Source of the DNA: Planctomyces sp.
Lineage (GTDB): Bacteria; Planctomycetota; Planctomycetia; Planctomycetales; Planctomycetaceae
DNA length: 39,736 bases
NCBI GenBank assembly: GCA_005778115.1
Contig: SXKJ01000433.1
Location: forward strand, 1 to 39,736
Reading direction: 5' to 3'
Shown: in pieces, positions 1 through 8,017 of the stretch
Position numbering within the stretch: position 1 is the stretch's first letter
Layout: each line of letters opens with the position of its first letter
Position numbers and translations under genes: made by a program
Notes under the pieces: model-generated
What the model was told of the DNA's origin: nothing
The model's database searches: none
Seen by the model: the letters and a program-made list of their open reading frames with translations, nothing else

Positions 1-7
1 CCGACGC

Positions 8-38
8 GGTGGTTCTCGCGAGGCTCGACCCACCCTAC
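8..38. repeat. Partial twin-hairpin element (right arm, GGTGGGTCTCG family)
   Basis: The segment ends CTCGACCCACCCTAC, the same right-hand end as the elements at 4414-4491 and 12707-12784. The left arm is presumably outside the window or missing. It sits directly upstream of the vertex-protein start. Confidence 0.55.
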
Positions 39-50
39 GAAAGACGAGCC

Positions 51-353
51 ATGCGAATCGCGGAAGTCATCGGACGTTGCACTTTGTCGGTGTGTCATCC
101 GAGCCTACGCGGGGCGAAGTGGTTGATCGGCGTGCCGTTGACTCAAGAAGGAATTCAAAACGTTGCGGCTGGAAAGTCGAAGGACGCCGGGCGCAACGAA
201 GCGTTTGTGATTTACGACGATCTGGGAGCTGACAACGGAACCTTGATTGCCGTGAGCGAAGGAGCGGAGGCGGCAGCGCCGTTCGCTCCGAATTTGAAAC
301 CGATTGATGCGTATTCAGCCGCGATCTTGGATCGCGTGGTGATTGAGAAGTGA
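51..353 (+). CDS. EutN/CcmL-family microcompartment vertex protein
   Basis: A 100-residue protein opening MRIAEVIGRCTLSVCHPSL and continuing with the RGAKWLIGVPL segment, the usual start of EutN/CcmL/PduN proteins. These form pentamers that cap the vertices of bacterial microcompartment shells. The length matches the family. The ATG at 51 is chosen because this conserved beta strand begins there; reading could extend to a GTG at position 9, but those residues derive from a repeat arm. The next gene is an aldolase with a likely encapsulation peptide, so this looks like one end of the planctomycete-type microcompartment locus known for L-fucose and L-rhamnose breakdown. The other shell genes would lie upstream of the window. 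Family assignment is strong; the pathway is inferred from the neighbour. Confidence 0.9.
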   Translation: MRIAEVIGRCTLSVCHPSLRGAKWLIGVPLTQEGIQNVAAGKSKDAGRNEAFVIYDDLGADNGTLIAVSEGAEAAAPFAPNLKPIDAYSAAILDRVVIEK

Positions 354-360
354 ATTCCCC

Positions 361-425
361 GTAGGTCAGGCTTTTCAGCCTGACCCGAAATATCAAACAG
401 GGTCAGGCTGGAAAGCCTGACCTAC
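361..425. repeat. Twin-hairpin intergenic element (GGTCAGGCT family)
   Basis: Bounded by GTAG and CTAC. The left hairpin is GGTCAGGCT / AGCCTGACC (364-372, 377-385) with loop TTTC. The right hairpin has the same 9-bp stem (401-409, 414-422) with loop GGAA. The loops pair fully if one G-U wobble is allowed. It fills the gap between the vertex protein and the aldolase. A close relative lies at 25490-25563. Confidence 0.85.
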
Positions 426-438
426 AGATGAGGACAAC

Positions 439-1335
439 ATGGCCAATAACTGGAACAGCGGCATTCATGATCGCCGCATCAAAGAAGAAATCTGCGAGAT
501 TGGACGTCGCGTGTACGCGAAAGGCTTCGCGGCGGCGAATGATGGGAACATCTCGGTTCGCGTGGGACCGAACGAAGTGGTCTGCTCGCCGACGATGATC
601 TGCAAAGGGTTCATGAAGCCCGAAGATATCTGTGCGGTCGATCTCGACGGCAAGCAGATCGCGGGGACTCGCAAGCGGACCAGCGAGATCCTGCTGCACC
701 TGGCGATCATGCGTGCTCGACCGGACGTTGTTGCGTGCGTGCATTGTCATCCGCCTCACGCGACGGCGTTCGCGGTGGCTCGCGAGCCGATCCCGCAGTG
801 CATCCTGCCGGAGATCGAAGTCTTCATGGGCGAGGTGCCGATCGCTCCGTATGAAACGCCAGGCGGCCAGGACTTCGCGAACACTGTGTTGCCGTTTCTC
901 AAGCCGGGGACGAACACGATTATCCTCGCCAATCATGGCACGATCAGCTTCGGGCCGACGTTGGAGCAGGCGTATTGGAAGACCGAAATTCTCGACGCCT
1001 ATTGCCGGATTCTGTTGCTGTCGAAACAGCTTGGCGGTGTGACGTACCTCAACGAACAGAAATCGCGCGAGTTGCTCGACCTGAAGAAGAAGCTGGGCTT
1101 CGACGACCCGCGGTTTCATGTCGAGGACTGCGACCTGTGCGGCAACGGCGCGTATCGCGACGGCTACAAAGAAGAGATGCCGCAACCGTGTGCGTTCGAG
1201 CCGGCCCCGACGTATCCCGGTTACTTGCAGAAGCCGACCTACGCGGGAGGCAGTGTCGCAGCAGGAAACTCGCCTGATGTGGAAAGTCTCGTGAAGGCGA
1301 TCACCGAGCAAGTGCTGGCAGCGATGGGTAAGTAG
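439..1335 (+). CDS. Class II aldolase (L-fuculose-1-phosphate aldolase type), microcompartment-targeted
   Basis: A 298-residue protein. Residues 1-215 are a class II aldolase/adducin domain: the GNIS phosphate-binding motif is near residue 37, E83 is the likely catalytic acid/base, and H102, H104 and H166 are the expected zinc ligands (VHCHPPH and ILANHGT). It should cleave a deoxy-sugar 1-phosphate to dihydroxyacetone phosphate and lactaldehyde. The tail exceeds that of a plain FucA (about 215 residues). It has a cysteine pair (C231, C234), a Pro/Ala/Gly-rich linker and a final amphipathic helix, VESLVKAITEQVLAAMGK, typical of encapsulation peptides. A GAGG ribosome site precedes the ATG. 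With the vertex protein upstream, this is probably a core enzyme of a fucose/rhamnose microcompartment. Exact substrate is not provable from sequence. Confidence 0.9.
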   Translation: MANNWNSGIHDRRIKEEICEIGRRVYAKGFAAANDGNISVRVGPNEVVCSPTMICKGFMKPEDICAVDLDGKQIAGTRKRTSEILLHLAIMRARPDVVACVHCHPPHATAFAVAREPIPQCILPEIEVFMGEVPIAPYETPGGQDFANTVLPFLKPGTNTIILANHGTISFGPTLEQAYWKTEILDAYCRILLLSKQLGGVTYLNEQKSRELLDLKKKLGFDDPRFHVEDCDLCGNGAYRDGYKEEMPQPCAFEPAPTYPGYLQKPTYAGGSVAAGNSPDVESLVKAITEQVLAAMGK

Positions 1336-1344
1336 CTGTTCTTT

Positions 1345-1422
1345 GAGCGGAATGGCGCTATCCACCGGTGTCGTGGAGTCGGTTTCCCATGCGAAAAACC
1401 GGCGGCTAGCGCCGTGCCGCTC
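1345..1422. repeat. Twin-hairpin element (GGCGCTA family)
   Basis: The left arm (1345-1369) and right arm (1398-1422) match as inverted repeats at 21 of 25 positions. Two of the four differences are compensated locally: the left arm pairs T1353 with A1364 where the right arm has a C-G pair. It separates the convergent aldolase and DUF1501 genes. Related to 29182-29257. Confidence 0.7.
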
Positions 1423-1430
1423 ACTGTTAC

Positions 1431-2846
1431 TCACGCCAACAGCGGCTTCACGACTTCGCCAAGCACGTCGGTCAGGCGGTAGTAGCGGCCTTGGAATTTG
1501 AAGGTCAGGCGAGTGTGGTCGAGGCCCAGGCAGTGCAGCAGCGTGGCGTGCAGGTCGTGGACGTGAACTGGGTTCTCGGTGATGTTGTAAGAAAAATCGT
1601 CGGTCGCTCCGTGTGAGTAGCCGCCGCGAATGCCGCCTCCGGCCAGCCAGATCGAGAAGCAGCGTGGGTGATGGTCGCGACCGTAGTCCTCGGCGGTCAG
1701 CTTGCCTTGGCAATAGACCGTGCGACCGAACTCGCCGCCCCACACGATCAGCGTGTCTTCGAGCAACCCGCGTTGTTTGAGGTCGAGGATCAGCGCGGCC
1801 GACGGTTGATCGGTGTCGCGAACCTGGCCGCGAATCGCTTTCGGAAGGTTGAGATGCTGATCCCAGCCGCGATGGAAGAGCTGGATGAATCGCACGCCAC
1901 GCTCGGCCAGTCGGCGAGCCAGCAAGCAGTTCGCGGCGAAAGTGCCGGGCTTACGAGCGTCGGGGCCATAGAGGTCGAAGATGTGTTCCGGTTCGCTCGA
2001 CACGTCGGTCAGTTCGGGGACGGAGGTCTGCATCCGATACGCTAACTCATACTGGCTGATGCGCGTCGCGATTTCGGGATCGCGGTACTCGTCGAGCTTT
2101 AAGCGATTCAACTCGGCGAGATCATCAAGCACTCGTCGCCGGGTCGCCGCGTCCTGTCCCGGTGGATTCGAAAGATACAGAACCGGATCGCCGATGCTGC
2201 GGAACTTCACCCCTTGATACTTCGAGGGGAGAAAGCCGCTGCCCCATAGGCGGTCGTACAACGGTTGATCGGCCGGGTTGCCGCTGCCGTTGGAGATCAT
2301 GACGACGAACGCCGGCAAATCGGCGTTCTCGCTGCCAAGTCCATAGGCCAACCAACTGCCGATGCTCGGACGGCCCGCGAGTTGATTGCCCGTTTGAAAG
2401 AACGTGATCGCTGGATCGTGATTGATGGCCTCGGTGTGCATCGACTTGATGAAGCAGAGTTCGTCGGCGACTTTGGCGGTGTGAGGCAGCAACTCGCTGA
2501 TCGTTGCGCCTCCTTTGCCGTGCTTCGCGAATTTGAACATTGACGGAGCGATCGGGAAGCTCGCCTGGCGGCTGGTCATGCCGGTGAGCCGTTGGCCTTT
2601 GCGGATTGAGTCGGGGAGTTCAGTCGCTCGCAGATCGGCGAGGTTTGGTTTTGGATCGAACAGGTCCATTTGCGAAGGAGCGCCGGATTGAAACAGGTAG
2701 ATGATCCGCTTGGCTCGCGGCGAGAAGTGTGTTTGACCGCTCGGCGATTGATCGTCGGCGAGAAGGCTTGTGAGCGCGATCGAGCCGAGTCCGGCGGAGC
2801 AGGATTGCAGCCAGTGACGGCGGGTGAAGTCGGAGAGAGTTGGCAT
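1431..2846 (-). CDS. DUF1501 family exported protein
   Basis: A 471-residue protein of the DUF1501 family, which is greatly expanded in planctomycetes and distantly resembles the sulfatase/alkaline phosphatase fold. The N-terminus ([20 protein letters not shown]) carries a twin-arginine pair and a hydrophobic stretch, so Tat export is likely. Family landmarks include the [17 protein letters not shown] segment near the N-terminus, [10 protein letters not shown], and [10 protein letters not shown] near the C-terminus. The ATG at 2846 has GAGGAA six bases upstream and is preferred over a GTG at 2867. Such proteins usually sit beside a DUF1549/DUF1553 cytochrome protein; none is adjacent here. 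Biochemical function is unknown. Confidence 0.88.
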   Translation of the reverse strand: MPTLSDFTRRHWLQSCSAGLGSIALTSLLADDQSPSGQTHFSPRAKRIIYLFQSGAPSQMDLFDPKPNLADLRATELPDSIRKGQRLTGMTSRQASFPIAPSMFKFAKHGKGGATISELLPHTAKVADELCFIKSMHTEAINHDPAITFFQTGNQLAGRPSIGSWLAYGLGSENADLPAFVVMISNGSGNPADQPLYDRLWGSGFLPSKYQGVKFRSIGDPVLYLSNPPGQDAATRRRVLDDLAELNRLKLDEYRDPEIATRISQYELAYRMQTSVPELTDVSSEPEHIFDLYGPDARKPGTFAANCLLARRLAERGVRFIQLFHRGWDQHLNLPKAIRGQVRDTDQPSAALILDLKQRGLLEDTLIVWGGEFGRTVYCQGKLTAEDYGRDHHPRCFSIWLAGGGIRGGYSHGATDDFSYNITENPVHVHDLHATLLHCLGLDHTRLTFKFQGRYYRLTDVLGEVVKPLLA

Positions 2847-2870
2847 GGGAAGTTCCTCGAAGCCCACAAA

Positions 2871-2979
2871 CCCCGCCGGCCTTGTGCCGGTGGCTCGCGG
2901 GCTTTTGCACTACTTGCTGAATCGACTCGGACGGGCGTAGTGCAAAAGCCCGCGAGCCACTGGGACAAGCCCAGTGGGG
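2871..2979. repeat. Twin-hairpin element with 24-bp inner arms (TTTTGCACTAC family)
   Basis: Perfect 24-bp inverted arms (2890-2913 and 2937-2960) are flanked by two small hairpins. The left hairpin is CCGGC-CTTGT-GCCGG (2876-2890) and the right is ACTGGG-ACAAG-CCCAGT (2959-2975). The loops CTTGT and ACAAG are exact complements while the stems differ. It lies between the response regulator and the DUF1501 gene. Related to 20676-20787. Confidence 0.85.
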
Positions 2980-2992
2980 TGAAAGACTGAAT

Positions 2993-4333
2993 TCACACTT
3001 CGATTCCTAGTTCTTCGATCTTGCGGTAGAGGCTGGAGAGGCCGAGTTTTAATCGTTTGGCGGCTTCGCGTTTGTCGGGCCATTGGCGGAGGACTCGTGA
3101 GATGTGCAGCCGCTCGTAGTGTCGCAGGGCGGTGCGGAGGTCGTCGGTATCCGGCAATGGCTGAGTGATGCCGAGTAATTCCGGCGGCAGGTCGTCTGGG
3201 TGGATATGTTGGCCGTCGCACATCAGCACCGCGCGTTCGATGGCATTGTCGAGTTGTCGAACGTTGCCCTTCCATTGAGCAGACATCAGCACGCGAACCG
3301 TTTCGCTGGTGGCTCCGGCGACGCGTTTATTCATGGCTTTCGAGTGCCGGCCGATGAAGAACTCGACGAGTTCCGGGATGTCTTCGGAGCGATCGCGCAG
3401 TGGCGGGATCGTGAGCTTCACGCCGTCGAGCCGATAGAAGAGGTCGTCTTGAAAACGGCTCTCGGCGACTTCGCGCAAAAGATCGCGTGTGGTCGTCGCG
3501 ATCATCCGTGCAGAGACTCGCACCGGATCGGAACCGCCGAGCGGCAGGATCTCCTGGTATTCGATCGCACGCAGCAGTTTGGCTTGAGTGCTCAGCGGCA
3601 GCTCGCTGATTTCATCGAGCAACACGGTTCCCTCGCCGGCGTGCTGGAAGATGCCGACCTGATCCGCCGACGAACCGAGCTTCGAGCCGAAGAGCTGCGC
3701 CTCCAGCAACTCGACCGGCCGCGTGCTGCAATTGACGGCGAGAAACTTTTCGTGGCTCTTCGGCCCGGCTTTGTGGATCGCGCGAGCGAACAGTTCTTTG
3801 CCGGTACCGGACTCGCCGACGAGCAGCACGTTGGCGTTCGTCTTGGCGACTTTGCGGATCGCGTCCTGCAAATCGGCGAGCGGTTGGCTGGAGCCGACGA
3901 TCTGATCGAAGTCTTCACGCCGCGCGAGTTCGCGGCGCAAGGCTTGGTTCTCAAGATCGAGTGCTCGGAATTGAAACAGGCGCTGCAGCTTGTTGAGCAG
4001 GTCGTCGAAGATGACCGGCTTGACGAGGTAATCGAAGGCTCCGGCTTTGAACGCTTCGACGGCGTTCTCGACCGTTGCATAGGCGGTGATGACCAGCACG
4101 GACGTCCGCGGATTTAGACGGATCAACCGCTTGAGCAAGTCGATGCCGTCACCGTCGGGGAGCATCACGTCGCAGATGGCGACATCGAAGTCGTGGCTCA
4201 TCGCCAGTTGGACGGCGTCGGCGACTTTATCTGCCTGCGAGACGACATAGCCTTCGCTCGCCAGCAGCTCGGCCAGCGAGCGGCGGATGACCTCTTCGTC
4301 TTCGCAGATGAGCACGGAACGATGATGCGGCAC
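2993..4333 (-). CDS. NtrC-family response regulator (REC-AAA+-Fis HTH) without a GAFTGA loop
   Basis: A 446-residue regulator. Residues 5-120 are a receiver domain with acidic residues E11/D12, phospho-acceptor D55, T83 and K105. Residues 143-385 are an AAA+ domain with Walker A GESGTGKE (173-180) and Walker B GTVLLDEI (235-242). Residues 395-446 are a Fis-type helix-turn-helix (REAAKRLKLGLSSLYRKIEE). Oddly, the segment after LFG is SKLGSSADQVGIFQHA (217-232): the sigma54-contacting GAFTGA loop and its flanks are missing or replaced. It therefore may not act as a classical sigma54 activator. The start is a GTG, supported by GAGG about five bases upstream and by the receiver domain beginning there. 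No sensor kinase is adjacent. Confidence 0.9.
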   Translation of the reverse strand: MPHHRSVLICEDEEVIRRSLAELLASEGYVVSQADKVADAVQLAMSHDFDVAICDVMLPDGDGIDLLKRLIRLNPRTSVLVITAYATVENAVEAFKAGAFDYLVKPVIFDDLLNKLQRLFQFRALDLENQALRRELARREDFDQIVGSSQPLADLQDAIRKVAKTNANVLLVGESGTGKELFARAIHKAGPKSHEKFLAVNCSTRPVELLEAQLFGSKLGSSADQVGIFQHAGEGTVLLDEISELPLSTQAKLLRAIEYQEILPLGGSDPVRVSARMIATTTRDLLREVAESRFQDDLFYRLDGVKLTIPPLRDRSEDIPELVEFFIGRHSKAMNKRVAGATSETVRVLMSAQWKGNVRQLDNAIERAVLMCDGQHIHPDDLPPELLGITQPLPDTDDLRTALRHYERLHISRVLRQWPDKREAAKRLKLGLSSLYRKIEELGIEV

Positions 4334-4413
4334 GGGAACCTCGCGGTGACGGATGCGATGACGGTATTCAATCGGGTTCGATCGCGGATGTCATCTCGCA
4401 AAGGCTGATTCCC

Positions 4414-4491
4414 GTGGGGCGGGTCGAGTCATCGAGACCCACCACGAATTGATGCCGAATTGGTGGGTCTCGATGACTCGACCCACCCTAC
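4414..4491. repeat. Twin-hairpin element (GGTGGGTCTCG family)
   Basis: Perfect 24-bp inverted arms at 4421-4444 and 4461-4484. Each arm is itself a hairpin with stem GGGTC/GACCC; the loops are GAGTCATCGA (left) and TCGATGACTC (right), exact complements. It ends CCACCCTAC. It sits between divergent genes. Relatives are at 12707-12784 and, partial, 8-38. Confidence 0.85.
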
Positions 4492-4599
4492 ACTCGAATG
4501 ACGATCGAATTCGCTGAACGCTCGCGAACAGCGGGGAGAGTCGCTATCAAATCGCCCTTCGATTTTCATTCCCGTCTCAGAATTCGCGAAGGATCAACC

Positions 4600-5628
4600 A
4601 TGAGCAACGCTTATCCAAAACTGCACAACGCCATGTGGCCGGGCCTCGTGGGCAAAGGCTCTCCGGGTGCCGAGCCGTTTATCAGCCTCGATCGGATGCT
4701 GGAACTGACGACTCAGGCGAATGTCGGCGGACAGAAATTCGATGGCGTGGATTTGTTTCTGTTCGATCCGCACATCGGCATCGACCTTAAAGACGATGAC
4801 ATCAAGCGGATCGCGGACAAGATCGCGAACCTGGGTTTGGCGGTCGGTTCGGTGGTGGCTCCGGTCTGGCCGGGGACGGTCGGCGACAGCGCGATGGGTG
4901 GGCCGGAACAGCGGGCGAAGTTCGTGCTGGCGGTGAAGAAGGCGTGTCGGATCGCTCGCATCCTGAACGAACATGGCGTGCGGAAGTACGGAGTCATTCG
5001 TGTCGATGCGGCAGACGGGCCGAGCCATTGGCTGGAAGACCCGGTTGGCAACACGAAGAAGATTGCTTCGACATTCCGTGAGGCGGGTGTCGTGGCGGCC
5101 GCGCATGGCGAGCGACTCGCGGCGGAAGGAGAAATCTGCTGGGGCGGAATGCACTCGTGGAAGAACATGGTCGATCTGCTCGAACAGACCGATATGCCGG
5201 GCACCGTCGGGTTCCAAGCGGATCAAGCCCACACGTATTTGTATCTGATGGGCTACAACGCTCCGGAGCACGCGCTGCTCAAAGAGGGTTACACCCAGGC
5301 CGAGTTCGAGGCGGCGTACACGAAGCTGACCGATGCGCTGCGACCGTGGACGATCGACTTCCATGTCGCCCAGAACGACGGCACGGTGCATGGCTCCGGC
5401 TCGCACGACAAGACCGGGCGGCACTGCCGAGCGGATGACCCGAACGGCAAGCTCGATATCACGGCGACCGCCGGCTACTGGCTGAAGGGTGCGAAGGACC
5501 GTGGCATCCGGCATCTCTGCTGGGACGGCTGCATGTTCCCGAATTCGACGCTGGAGAATCCGGCCACCTGGAACACGATTCTCGGCGCGATGATCAAGGT
5601 CCGGGATGCTCACGGTTGGAGCGAATGA
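4600..5628 (+). CDS. Sugar phosphate isomerase/epimerase-like TIM-barrel protein
   Basis: A 342-residue cytoplasmic protein resembling the AP-endonuclease-2 / xylose-isomerase-like TIM-barrel superfamily. Suggestive segments are [82 protein letters not shown] and [11 protein letters not shown], giving several His, Asp and Glu residues that could bind a divalent metal at strand ends. The start is the ATG at 4600, with GAAGGA upstream; the extra 34 codons before it are not supported. No substrate can be assigned. It has no signal peptide and no partner gene. It is not obviously a close paralogue of the other TIM-barrel protein at 20809-21828. Confidence 0.75.
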   Translation: MSNAYPKLHNAMWPGLVGKGSPGAEPFISLDRMLELTTQANVGGQKFDGVDLFLFDPHIGIDLKDDDIKRIADKIANLGLAVGSVVAPVWPGTVGDSAMGGPEQRAKFVLAVKKACRIARILNEHGVRKYGVIRVDAADGPSHWLEDPVGNTKKIASTFREAGVVAAAHGERLAAEGEICWGGMHSWKNMVDLLEQTDMPGTVGFQADQAHTYLYLMGYNAPEHALLKEGYTQAEFEAAYTKLTDALRPWTIDFHVAQNDGTVHGSGSHDKTGRHCRADDPNGKLDITATAGYWLKGAKDRGIRHLCWDGCMFPNSTLENPATWNTILGAMIKVRDAHGWSE

Positions 5629-5647
5629 GTTGTCCGAATTTTTCGCC

Positions 5648-5721
5648 CTTCATTTTCCGTCAGCTTGTCTTTGTTGGAATCGGGACGAGGGGCGGCGAAA
5701 AATGAGGGGCGGAAAATGAAG
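5648..5721 (+). repeat. Inverted repeat covering the start codon of the next gene
   Basis: The 12-bp CTTCATTTTCCG (5648-5659) is the exact inverse of CGGAAAATGAAG (5710-5721). The right arm contains the ATG at 5716. A second, imperfect copy of the right-arm motif (GCGAAAAATGAG) lies just before it. In RNA the stem would bury the start codon. It may be another intergenic palindromic element. Confidence 0.6.
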
Positions 5722-6738
5722 ACAGGTTTTCTCTTCGTTCTGGTGGCTATGTGGGGCTATCACGCGGTAGCAGCGGAGGAGTTGTTGTCGCACGAGAAGC
5801 TCACCGACTCCGTGCAGCGCGGAGTGCGGTTGCTTGAGAAGGCGGCGAAGAATTATCCGGAGCATCGGGATTGCTTCGCATGTCATCACCAGACGTTGCC
5901 GCTCTTGGGCATGGCCGAGGCGAGGCGGATCGGCGTGAAAATTGACGAGACGATTTTCGACAACACGTTGCAGTTCACTCACAAGTTTTTCGTGGATCGG
6001 CTCGAGTCGTTGCGTGAAGGACGCGGCATCGGTGGCGCGGCGCTGACGGTCGGCTACGCGGCTTGGACGTTCGACATCGCCAAACGTCCCGCGTTCGACG
6101 AAATGCGGCAGGCGATGGCCAAGTTCGTCATTCAGAGACAGGAACAAGACGGACGTTGGAAGCCGAGTGTGATTCGACCGCCGGCCGAGCAATCCGTCGT
6201 CAGCAACACTGTCCTCGCTCTGCGAGTCTTGCGAGGTGCGCCGGAGTTCAACGACGAATGGTCGGTCGCCGCTCGTGCTGCCGAGCAACGTGCCCGTGAA
6301 TGGCTCGACCGTCAACCGTGCAATTTGCAGGAAGACTTGGCCTTCCGTCTGTGGGGGCTGAAGTGGTTTGACGGTCCGGCCGATGAGCGTGCTCGAATCG
6401 TGGACAGGATCGTGAAACAGCAGCGCGAGGACGGCGGCTGGAACGCAGAAGAAAACTTCGACAGCGAAGCCTATTCGACCGGACTGACGTTGTTTGCTCT
6501 ACTCGACAACGAGGTGCCCGCAGATACGCCGGCGATTCGCCGCGCGGTCGAATACTTGGCGAAGACACAACACGCCGACGGATCTTGGTTCGTGCAGTCT
6601 CGTGCCAAGCCAGTGCAAGTTTTCTTCGACAACGGCGATCCGCACGGCAAGAGCCAGTTCATCTCGATCTCTGCGACCGGTTTCAGCACGGCGGCACTGG
6701 CGCGATACGTTGGGACGGCGTTTCCGCAGCAGCGGTGA
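5716..6738 (+). CDS. Secreted squalene-cyclase-like (alpha/alpha toroid) protein with CxxCH motif
   Basis: A 340-residue protein with an N-terminal signal peptide (MKTGFLFVLVAMWGYHAVAA, cleavage probably after AVAA). The body has helical repeats of the prenyltransferase / squalene oxidase type with QW-like motifs: QEQDGRWKPS, QREDGGWN and QHADGSW. It lacks the DxDD acid of true squalene-hopene cyclases, so it is unlikely to be a cyclase. Residues 53-57 read CFACH, a covalent haem-binding signature, in the segment RDCFACHHQTLPLLGMAEA; a haem-bearing periplasmic protein is possible. The ATG at 5716 begins the signal peptide and follows a GGGGCGG tract. Function unknown. Confidence 0.78.
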   Translation: MKTGFLFVLVAMWGYHAVAAEELLSHEKLTDSVQRGVRLLEKAAKNYPEHRDCFACHHQTLPLLGMAEARRIGVKIDETIFDNTLQFTHKFFVDRLESLREGRGIGGAALTVGYAAWTFDIAKRPAFDEMRQAMAKFVIQRQEQDGRWKPSVIRPPAEQSVVSNTVLALRVLRGAPEFNDEWSVAARAAEQRAREWLDRQPCNLQEDLAFRLWGLKWFDGPADERARIVDRIVKQQREDGGWNAEENFDSEAYSTGLTLFALLDNEVPADTPAIRRAVEYLAKTQHADGSWFVQSRAKPVQVFFDNGDPHGKSQFISISATGFSTAALARYVGTAFPQQR

Positions 6739-6797
6739 TGGGCGAGCCGGTCATTCCGATTGTGGCGATTTTAGCGAGATCATCCCTGAAGCGTATT

Positions 6798-6869
6798 GGC
6801 GAGCGGGGCGGCGTCAGCCCCCCGGTGCCGCAGCGAATGCACCGAGGGGCTGACGCCGCTCCGCTCGCC
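6798..6869. repeat. Long palindromic element (GGCGAGCGG family)
   Basis: The 30-base arms (6798-6827 and 6840-6869) match at 28 positions as inverted repeats. Inner loops GGCGTCA and TGACGCC are complementary. Close relatives are at 9345-9420 and 18344-18422, and a lone right arm is at 23825-23846. It lies just ahead of the pil-like operon. Confidence 0.85.
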
Positions 6870-6917
6870 TGATGATTTCGGTCGGCATGTTGCCAAAACG
6901 CGACCTATGTTGAGGGC

Positions 6918-7985
6918 ATGAAGCTCTCCTTCTCACATCCGCGCGGTACGGCGATCGGCCTGCACCTTGGTCCTCGTTTTGCCACGATGGTTCAAGTATC
7001 GGGTTCGGCCGAACGCGCCGAGTTGACCGCGCTGGCTCAGGGTTCGCTGCCCGCTCGCGGCGAACTGAGCGATGAGCAATACGACGAACAAGTGGCCTCC
7101 ACGCTCAAGCTGTTGACCAGCGAGCACGGTTTTCGCGGGCGACAAGTGGTGAGCTGCGTCCCGGCGGGTGACTTACATCTGCAAAGCGTCCGGCTGCCGA
7201 TGTTGCCGCCTGAGGAATTAGAAAGAGTCGTGCGTTTCGAAGCTCAGGAACGCCCGCCGTTCCCGGCCGCGAACGCCGAGTTGCGATACTTGCAGGCTGG
7301 GCAGATTCGACAGGACGCCAACGTCAAACAAGAGGTGGTGTTGATGGCCTGTCAGCAGACGGTGTTGCAGCGTCATCTGCGAATCCTCGAACGCGCCGCG
7401 CTGGTTCCCGTGGCGATTGACGTCGAGCCTTGTGCCGTGCTGCGTGCATTCCGGCATGGTCACAGTGACAACAACGATCGCGTGGCCTATCTGCATCTGG
7501 GAGATCATCTCACGACGGTCTTCATCGTGGATGGCGACACGATTCTGTTTCTGAAATATGTCGGATGCGGCGGACGCGAGATGGATCAAGCGGTCGCGAA
7601 ACATCTCGAACTCGACCTGCCGGAGGCGATGCGGTTACGAGCCTCCGTCACCAATTCGGCCGTGCTGGATTCACAGAGTGATGTGCATCGCTCGGTGATC
7701 GAGGCAATCCGGCCGCAGTTGGAAGCGCTCGCCTCTGAGTTGGAACTCTGCTTCCGTTACTTCATGGTTACGTTTCGCGGCCAGCAAGCCACGAAGCTGA
7801 TCGTCACCGGCTGCGAAGCGAGTCCGTGGTTGTCGGAATACATCGGCCATTCGCTGTCGTATCCAGTGGAGGTCGGCAATCCGTTCTTGTCTCTGACTCA
7901 GCCGCCAGAAGCTCCATCTGTGTCCGAACACCCGGGCCGCTGGGCCGCGGCGCTGGGATTGTCTCTGCGATCCGTTGGTGCCTGA
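6918..7985 (+). CDS. pilM: PilM-like type IV pilus / secretion assembly ATPase-fold protein
   Basis: A 355-residue protein with the actin/FtsA-like fold of PilM. It opens with AIGLHLGPRFATMVQVSG, the phosphate-1 loop region, and contains VAYLHLGDHLTTVFIVDGD and FLKYVGCGGREMDQAVAKHL as later nucleotide-binding segments. In type IV pili and related systems PilM sits in the cytoplasm and binds the N-terminal tail of PilN. It starts the run pilM-N-O-P-Q ending at 12703, with GAGGGC just before the ATG. No pilus ATPases (PilB, PilT) are in the window. The call rests on both sequence and gene order. Confidence 0.85.
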   Translation: MKLSFSHPRGTAIGLHLGPRFATMVQVSGSAERAELTALAQGSLPARGELSDEQYDEQVASTLKLLTSEHGFRGRQVVSCVPAGDLHLQSVRLPMLPPEELERVVRFEAQERPPFPAANAELRYLQAGQIRQDANVKQEVVLMACQQTVLQRHLRILERAALVPVAIDVEPCAVLRAFRHGHSDNNDRVAYLHLGDHLTTVFIVDGDTILFLKYVGCGGREMDQAVAKHLELDLPEAMRLRASVTNSAVLDSQSDVHRSVIEAIRPQLEALASELELCFRYFMVTFRGQQATKLIVTGCEASPWLSEYIGHSLSYPVEVGNPFLSLTQPPEAPSVSEHPGRWAAALGLSLRSVGA

Positions 7986-8017
7986 CACGAGATTTGAGAT
8001 TTGGAATTTGAGCACTC

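Noticed and set aside
403-1743. Long open frame (446 codons) on the minus strand opposite the aldolase
   Set aside because: Its translation is Arg/Leu/His-rich with no family features, and it runs antisense through the conserved aldolase and into the DUF1501 gene. It is a shadow of G+C-rich coding sequence.
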